A stretch of 64,000 bases of DNA, taken from Adiantum capillus-veneris. Its lineage: Eukaryota > Streptophyta > Polypodiopsida > Polypodiales > Pteridaceae. Where the stretch lies: NCBI GenBank assembly GCA_014529385.2, contig CM043953.1, forward strand, positions 77,552,872-77,616,871. Direction: 5' to 3'. Both the position numbers and the translations under genes were made by a program. The notes beneath the pieces were generated by a model. It did no database searches. It saw only the letters and a program-made list of their open reading frames with translations, and was not told the origin of the DNA. Shown piece after piece: positions 58,327-64,000 of this stretch. Numbering within the stretch: position 1 is the stretch's first letter; every line of letters begins with the position of its first letter.

Positions 58327-58912
58327 TTAGCATAAGTGGTAGAAAGGTGCCAGTCTCCTAGAATTTAGTTCTTTAAGAAAATCTAGTATCAAGATTCTTA
58401 AGTGACTAAAGGAAAGTTGTGCAACCACCAAGGCACGTGCTTGTCCACCAAGCCATGAGCAAAACATTGATAAATGACATTCACTTGGTTTTTTGGGAAA
58501 GAGAAGTTCCAATTGGCTAAGGATGTACTACATGATTAGGTCAAACCATACAATTCTTGATTCACATGCGACTTTAGGGTCCAAGGACTTACAATCACAT
58601 TTCAAGTAGGGCCTAAAGAAATTATTCCAAACTAATTTCATATAGTAGCAAGGATTGCTTGTAGAAAATTCCATTATTCCTTTTGTTCTAATGTAAAGTC
58701 CTGCATGAGAGGCACATTGGAGTGTTCCAAGGAGTTAAGATTAAAGGGCACATTAAAGAGCTCCCCCTTGTCAAGAAAAAGTCCCCCGTTCAACCATTTA
58801 AATCTACATTCATCATCAACCATTATAGCCGAAATATTGGCAAGAAAAATCAAGGTTTCACTAAGGCCTGGAGTAAAAAAGGCTTTACTAAGAAATACCT
58901 ATAGTGTTGGAA
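58327..58912 (-). pseudogene. PLE-C N-terminal domain
   Basis: Minus-strand frames contain CKSLDPKVACES and a following I-V-W-F-D, then FPKKPSECHLSMFCSWLGGQ, equivalent to the SWLGGQ segment that follows the Cys domain in PLE-A and PLE-D. The domain is cut at 58913 by the copia-2 LTR-like sequence. It is decayed by several shifts. Confidence 0.65.
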
Positions 58913-59202
58913 TTAGGATTTCAAGGATGCACACACACAACTTGAAGAAGATCAAAGCACACAAAAAAAGAGTAAATTGTTTAGTGTGCAAGTAGAAAGA
59001 TAAGTTAGACCTAGAATGATGGGGTGTATATAAAATGCATAAGGGAAAAGACCTCCTAGTCAGCGAGAAAGTGTCCTTGCAATTCTAAGTGTGCTCACAC
59101 ACATCACTACCACGTATATGGTAGCAAATCTCCCTGGGAGTGATGCTGTGAATGAGAGCTAACATATAGTGTATAGGGAAGTGCCATGCCCTAAGGACAT
59201 GA

Positions 59203-59415
59203 TCAATCCACAAAGGGAAGAAAACCCAAAGCTTTGTGGAAAGCTTTGAACTTCTCACAAGGAAATGCCTTTGTGAACAGATCTGCAAGATTGTCATGTG
59301 TTGGCACAGAAGCCGAGTTCATCTCTCCCATTGAGAGTCTCTCCCTGACATAGTGATAATGCACCTCAATGTGCTTTGTGCGAGGATGAAAAATTGGGTT
59401 CCTTGCAATTGCCAA
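59203..59415 (-). pseudogene. copia-2 RNase H C-terminus
   Basis: The minus strand reads RTKHIEVHYHYVRERL, then NLADLFTKAFPCEKF. This is the K-H-I-D-I-R-Y-H-F-I-R-E ... N-x-A-D-x-x-T-K end of copia polyproteins. Confidence 0.85.
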
Positions 59416-60243
59416 TGCACTCTGACTGTCAGTGTAGATAATATTGGTAGTGTCTTATCCAACATTCAGATCGTCAATAAGGCGTCTGATCCATATACAC
59501 CCAATCGTAGTGTGAAGACTTTCCTATACTCAACATCACAATTGGAAGTGGCAGTAGATTGATTCTTGCTCAACCATAATATGCATGGACTGCCAAGCAT
59601 GAAACAAAAACCACTTGTGGACACTCATGTGTCATAACAACCAACCCAATTTGAATCCAAAAAACAATGCGAATTTGGAGAGGGTTTTGTACTGTTTGAT
59701 TTTGGATTGTCCTTATTCAGCTTGACCATAAATATTTGTTGTCCAGCTCTCATACCTTTGAGTAGACGGTTTGCTTTAACTAATTAAATCCTTGGAATCC
59801 CATTCTTTCCTTGTACTTTGACTTGCTTTGCTTGACTATCTCTAAAGCTCAAATTGCAATGAGCCCTCCTTGGGATAAGACAACCCAAGATGTAAAGTAC
59901 CACTCAAGTAGTAAAAGATCCTTTTAACATCCTCTCAATGCTTAGACCCTAGGATATGCATAAATTTGCTGACCTATGAGGTTGAAAACCAAATATCCGG
60001 CCTCATATTGCATGTATAAATAATAACAATCTTATAAAGAGAGACATTAGCAAGAAATCCATCATCATGAAGACTCAATTTCAAATGTGTTTCCATTGGA
60101 GTAGTAATAGGTTTGCAGTCGTCAAGTCCAAACTTACAAAGTGCTTTCTGTTGGACTGTTTACAAAAGCCTTATTTAACCAAATGAGTGTGAGCTTTCTC
60201 ATACCAAGCATGAGGAGACTGTTTCAACCCATACAAAGATTTC

Positions 60244-60700
60244 TTACATTTTCACATTGTTTTTTTGTCCTTTCTTGGTAAAATTACCATGAGGTTGCAT
60301 TACATATACTTCCTCAAATATATCACCATTCAAGAAAGTAGTAACAATGTCTAATTGATGTACATTCCATCCAAAGTAAGTTGCCAATGTGCATAGAAAA
60401 TGAACAGTAGTCATACAGCAAGTAGGAGCAAAAGTCTCTTCATAGTATATGTCTTTTTGTTGTGCATAACCTTTTGCAACAACTCTAGCCTTGTAGCGAT
60501 CAATCTCACCATATGATTCACATGTCAACTTGTAAACCACTTTGAACTAATGGCCTTTTTGCCATAAGGAAACTCACATAAAGTTCATGTTCTCATTCTC
60601 TATTAGTTCATCAAATTTTGATTGCATTGTAACCATCCAATTCTTTAGATTATGCACTTCTTCTAAAGAAAGAAGTTTGTTGGGTTTGTGGCCTTTGGCC
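60244..60700 (-). pseudogene. copia-2 reverse transcriptase
   Basis: The minus strand reads NWMVTMQSKFDELIENEN, then (after a stop) YKARVVAKGYAQQ and VHQLDIVTTFLNGDIFEEVY. The D of Q-L-D-I is the motif A catalytic residue. The later part with Y-V-D-D has decayed beyond recognition at 60243-59420. Confidence 0.85.
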
Positions 60701-61592
60701 TGCATCGACAACTAGAGTGTGAGAATCACCTCTTCTACAGTCGATAGTCTAGTCATCATGGAAGCATGTGAGGACACATGGTCTTGTACACTTGGCATGT
60801 GAGTTTCACAAGAGTCCAAAAAGGTATCCTAGTCACCCTAGCTTTCCCCAATATGTGGAGCCACTCATATTGGAGCCACTCTTGACCTTTGGGAGTTTCA
60901 CCTTGATCCTTGGAAAAGATACCTTTGTGACCACCCTTGAGAGGTGCACCTAGCCACTAGCAACTACTATAAGAGTATCCATCATCTTGTACACTTCAAG
61001 TATTGTAAGCATGTTTTCAATTTATGATTAATCAAGTTATCTTTTGAGTCTATACTCTCTCTCTTTTGTGCATTGAGTAATTAGTCTAATTACTAGTGTA
61101 ATTATCAAGTATGCAATCGTGAATGCTAGTCTCCTTGATCCGCCTTAACTCAAGAATTGGCATCAGAGATTTGGTGCGATTAGCATTCCCTGTCTCTCTT
61201 GATTACATAATTGATCCCTCCTTTTTTTATCAAGTTTTAGTATCAAACAAGATGCACAATCACGGTGCGACTCTCATTGATTTTGGGCACGTTCATTGCG
61301 AGCCATTATCCTCATCCACGTGATTAGTAGCATTTAGTGTGTGAACTAGTCCGCATTTGCACTTAGGCTTGATTAGCATGCAATTAGGCACTTTGATTTG
61401 GTGATTGAAACCACAAAAAAGCCTCAATTTTTTCGTACTTTGCGATCACAATGAATCATGCTCAAGGCATCAAGTCATTGCATCAAGGAAAACTTTGAGG
61501 CTTCACCTTGAGAAGCAATAAACTCAAAGTTTCCACCATTAGAAAGAGGTAAGAAAGTGTTATAAATGTCTTGTGAGATTAACTGTTGTGTG

Positions 61593-62281
61593 CTATTGTA
61601 CATGATAAAAAAGGTTAAAGGTCATCTTCCACGAATACAATATCTCGTGAAACCAGGGTATGTTTTGTTTATAGATAGCATAACCTATAACGGTTTCTTT
61701 CGGGACAATAGCCAACAAAAATGCATTTGATATCCTTATCACCTGATTTTTTGTACTACATTTGTGGCACCAAAGCATAAGTTAAACAACCAAAACACGC
61801 ATGTGATCAATAGATGGTTTGCTATCATGCCATGCTTCATAAGAAGTCGTAGAATGCTTGGTAGTACACATGTTCAGCACATCAATAGCACACATGAGAG
61901 CCTCAAACCAAAATAAGTGGTAAACCTTACGCTTGACCATACATTGTGCCATCTTTGTAAGCAACGTGATTTTTCTTTCAGCAACACCATTTTTTTGAGG
62001 TGTATAAGGCTCTATACATTAGTGTTTTATCCCATGACTAGCAAAAAATGCATTAAATCCATAAGACATATATTCCCCTCCTCAATCTAAATGGAGGTTC
62101 CCTTAGTACATTCAGAGACATTTTCAGGCATAACCAAAAATTTCTTGAAACACATGAGTGCTTCATACTTAGATTTAAGTGGATAAAACCATGCATGCCT
62201 AGAGTAATCATCAATGAAAGTCATGAAGTACAAGTAATTACCCTTGCAGGGTGCACTATGGAGAGAACCCCTATATAACAT
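61593..62281 (-). pseudogene. copia-2 integrase
   Basis: FMTFIDDYSRHAWFYPLKSK carries the second catalytic-core segment (F-I-D-D-x-S-R). It is followed by VYHLFWFEALMCAIDVLN (the W-x-E-A region) and CIFVGY-type sequence at 61740-61690. Several frames and stops. Confidence 0.8.
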
Positions 62282-62421
62282 GCGCTTGGGGGGTATTTTA
62301 GAAACCCCATTTTTAACATGTTTGAATGAATAAAATTACATTTTATTTTAAGATTTTTTTCTAAAATGGAATATGAAAAATCCTTTTGTTAATTTTTTTA
62401 AATGTTTGTGTTAAAAAACCC

Positions 62422-62724
62422 TCATGTTGACCTCACTTTTGGTACATCATGATTACATAGTGCACCCCCTGAGGATGGAGTTTCACTATACACAAGTTGC
62501 AACCTACATGCAGCCTTTATTGAACCATCCTTTGGACTCTTTGAACACGACATCTTACGCAAAATAAAACCTTCACAAACATGCTCAGAAGGTGATTCAA
62601 GAGGAAGCAAAGAAGCGACCATATCAAATTTTTGCAAATGCAGCAGATTGGGAAAATTTAAATGCCCAAAACATGCATGCCAAAGTTTTGCATCTAAAAT
62701 AACATTTAAATCCACAAAGTGCAT
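62422..62724 (-). pseudogene. copia-2 GAG-pre-integrase
   Basis: Reads DAKLWHACFGHLNFPNLLHL, the L-W-H-x-R-x-G-H-x-x-x-x-x-L signature that precedes copia integrase. The expected C-x2-C of the zinc finger is present only as CEGFILRKMSC, wider than usual. Confidence 0.8.
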
Positions 62725-62991
62725 TTAAAAGTTTTGCCCACACTTGTTATAGAAAGTGATCTTATACAGCCCATGGCACAAAATGCTAGTGGCAACAATT
62801 TAATCACCAAAAATGAGATCATAAACTATACATCTGTCATCCTTTGTGTGTCTTCCCATTTCCAATTTGACCTTTCAAAAAAGTAATGTGCTAAAGTATT
62901 TGTCTTTTTGCAATTGCACGTCTATTTGTGAAATCATTTAGGATTTACATTAAGACTTGCATGATTTCAACTGTATTTTCATTGTTAGTTG

Positions 62992-62994
<3 letters not shown>

Positions 62995-63067
<73 letters not shown>
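62995..63067 (+). repeat. (TG)36 microsatellite
   Basis: A pure TG run, just beyond the readable part of copia-2. Confidence 0.97.
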
Positions 63068-63068
<1 letters not shown>

Positions 63069-63241
63069 GTCTCTATTGTTAATCTTTGCCTGCATATTCT
63101 TGCATATTGTTGCTTATCTCCCTTCCTTCCATGCTAATATAGATGTGGCCTCTTTAATGGCTGCCCTCTTGGAGAGCATCTTAGGCAAATCCAATTCATC
63201 TTCATCAAGGGCACTTTTTAATTTGCAAACAAATAAAGATG

Positions 63242-63245
<4 letters not shown>

Positions 63246-63315
<70 letters not shown>

Positions 63316-63345
63316 TCACACACACACACACACACACACTCATGC
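63246..63345 (+). repeat. (TC)n-(CA)n compound microsatellite
   Basis: TC run to about 63308, then CACACTCACACACA-type sequence to 63345. Confidence 0.95.
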
Positions 63346-63530
63346 GTACACACACATATATCTCTCGTAGATGCATTAGAAAATTTCAGAGGTCATTTGG
63401 AGGGCATTAGAAAATTTCAGAGGTCTCTTCCATTCCAATGTTACGAAAAAAAAGCGACCAATATTAACAAAATAATGAAAAAGCTACCACACTTATTTAA
63501 TAATCCAACGATCGTTGAAAACAATCACCT

Positions 63531-64000
63531 TTTTCATTCAATACAACCTGCCTTTAATGACGTCGACACCGCTTATTTAAAATTTCTTTCAACATCACTG
63601 GAATGAAAAATAAAATCACAAAACTATCATCTAGAGATAGAATTTGAAGCTTTTGATGCCTCCAATGCATCTCGAGCGCCCAAAGACCTAAAAAGTGAAT
63701 ATCTACATACCTCATTTTGACACCTAGAGAGGGAGCAAAGCCCAAAAATGGGAGAAAAGAAAAGCCCAAAATTGGGCTTTTCTCCCTCTCCAGGTGTCAG
63801 GACGAGGCATGTAGATACTTGTTTTAAAGGTTTTTGGGCACTTTGGATGCAGTAGAGGTGTCAAAAGCTTCAAATTCTACCTTTAGATGACAATTTTGTG
63901 ATATTTTTTATTCCAATATGACAAAAGCGATTTTAAATGAGCGACGTCTACATGTTGAAAAAGACACTTGCATTGAATGAAAATTTGACCGTTTTTAAAG
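63531..64000. repeat. Long foldback (inverted repeat), arms about 235 bases
   Basis: The sequence from about 63531 is the imperfect reverse complement of the sequence running to the window end, with the centre near 63765. Blocks such as GAATTTGAAGCTTTTGA (left) and TCAAAAGCTTCAAATTC (right), and ATCTACAT.CCTC (left) against GAGGCATGTAGAT (right), match in mirrored order. Identity is about 80 percent by eye. This is the shape of a foldback or MITE-type element, or of an inverted duplication that could give a long hairpin RNA. The outer end may lie beyond the window. Confidence 0.8.

Larger units (their letters stand above)
53763..58912 (-). mobile_element. PLE-C: fragmented Penelope-like element with later insertions
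   Basis: Colinear pieces of the family on the minus strand. N-terminal domain: 58912-58330 (LKCDCKSLDPKVACES and RTKGIMEF). RG-linker remnant: 58330-58130. RT motif A region: about 56600-56450 (matching 29720-29850 of PLE-A). Motif B: about 55335-55280 (GGAGAGCAAG.GAAACCCATTGG matches PLE-A at 29452-29478). Thumb: 53990-53925 (KFCHNGFKRHDV). 3' end motif: about 53805-53830, then (CA)n. Other sequence between the pieces, including (TC)n and foldbacks, is probably inserted. Confidence 0.65.
58913..62990 (-). mobile_element. copia-2: decayed Ty1/copia element
   Basis: On the minus strand: GAG-pre-integrase (62724-62422, LWHACFGHLN), integrase (62281-62087 with YFMTFIDDYSRHAWFYPLKS, then 61964-61593), RT N-terminus (60700-60541, WMVTMQSKFDELIENEN), RT (60540-60244) and RNase H end (59415-59203). 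TGTTGGAATTAGGA at 58913 would be the outer end of a 3' LTR. Gag and the 5' LTR were not recognised. About 0.7 kb near 60780-61480 without copia similarity may be an insertion. Confidence 0.8.

Noticed and set aside
62995..63067. This (TG)n tract and those at 22209, 24971 and 52862 as further Penelope-like 3' ends
   Set aside because: No CCT...GGATGGG motif, hairpin or thumb sequence lies next to them. They stay as plain microsatellites.

Overview
This window looks like nuclear intergenic DNA from a land plant with a large, repeat-rich genome. It holds Ty3/gypsy elements of plant type (one with a second, archaeal-type RNase H domain), Ty1/copia elements, long (TG)n and (TC)n microsatellites and plant-style splice signals. 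Endonuclease-less Penelope-like reverse transcriptases would fit a seedless plant or a gymnosperm, but that placement is a guess. I found no rRNA, tRNA, CRISPR array, bacterial operon or intact host gene. Almost every coding region is broken by frameshifts or stops.

Layout. 1-4854: gypsy-1 (+), gag-protease-RT-RNase H-integrase, cut by the window edge. 4855-6240: noncoding, with a C-rich minisatellite. 6280-8485: a degenerate gene-like reading frame of unknown function. 8486-10780: nothing recognised. 10790-15560: gypsy-3 (-), Tat-like. 15820-16200: a tandem duplication. 16254-19500: an exon-like locus (-) with a zinc-binding motif and a minisatellite-filled putative intron. 21030-21400 and 21490-22075: a Penelope-like fragment (PLE-D, -) and a copia gag fragment (+). 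22330-26440: nothing recognised. 26439-37157: the most unusual part, two units in tandem, each made of a direct repeat (DR1, DR2) with a conserved 168-codon frame on + and a (TG)n tract, followed by a Penelope-like element on - (PLE-A, PLE-B). 37158-50785: gypsy-2 (+) with a 5'-truncated left LTR and a complete 2.4-kb right LTR, inserted at the gag start of copia-1 (50786-52330). 53675-58912: a third, fragmented Penelope-like element (PLE-C, -). 58913-62990: copia-2 (-). 63531-64000: one long foldback reaching the window edge.

The main candidate for an undescribed system is the Penelope-like family. All four copies lie on the minus strand. They share an N-terminal Cys-containing domain, an RG-rich linker, the Penelope-type motif S/K-K-G-L-N-H-I-P, an RT core with F/YMDD, and a C-terminal NGF motif. 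No GIY-YIG endonuclease is visible. The three copies whose 3' end can be seen all end in (CA)n on their sense strand. In PLE-A and PLE-B a 15-16 bp hairpin precedes the (CA)n. All four of its non-Watson-Crick pairs are G-U in the sense RNA and A-C on the other strand. This suggests a structured 3' RNA end and integration at, or priming from, (TG/CA)n tracts, comparable with the telomere-repeat junctions known for endonuclease-deficient Penelope-like elements such as Athena and Coprina.
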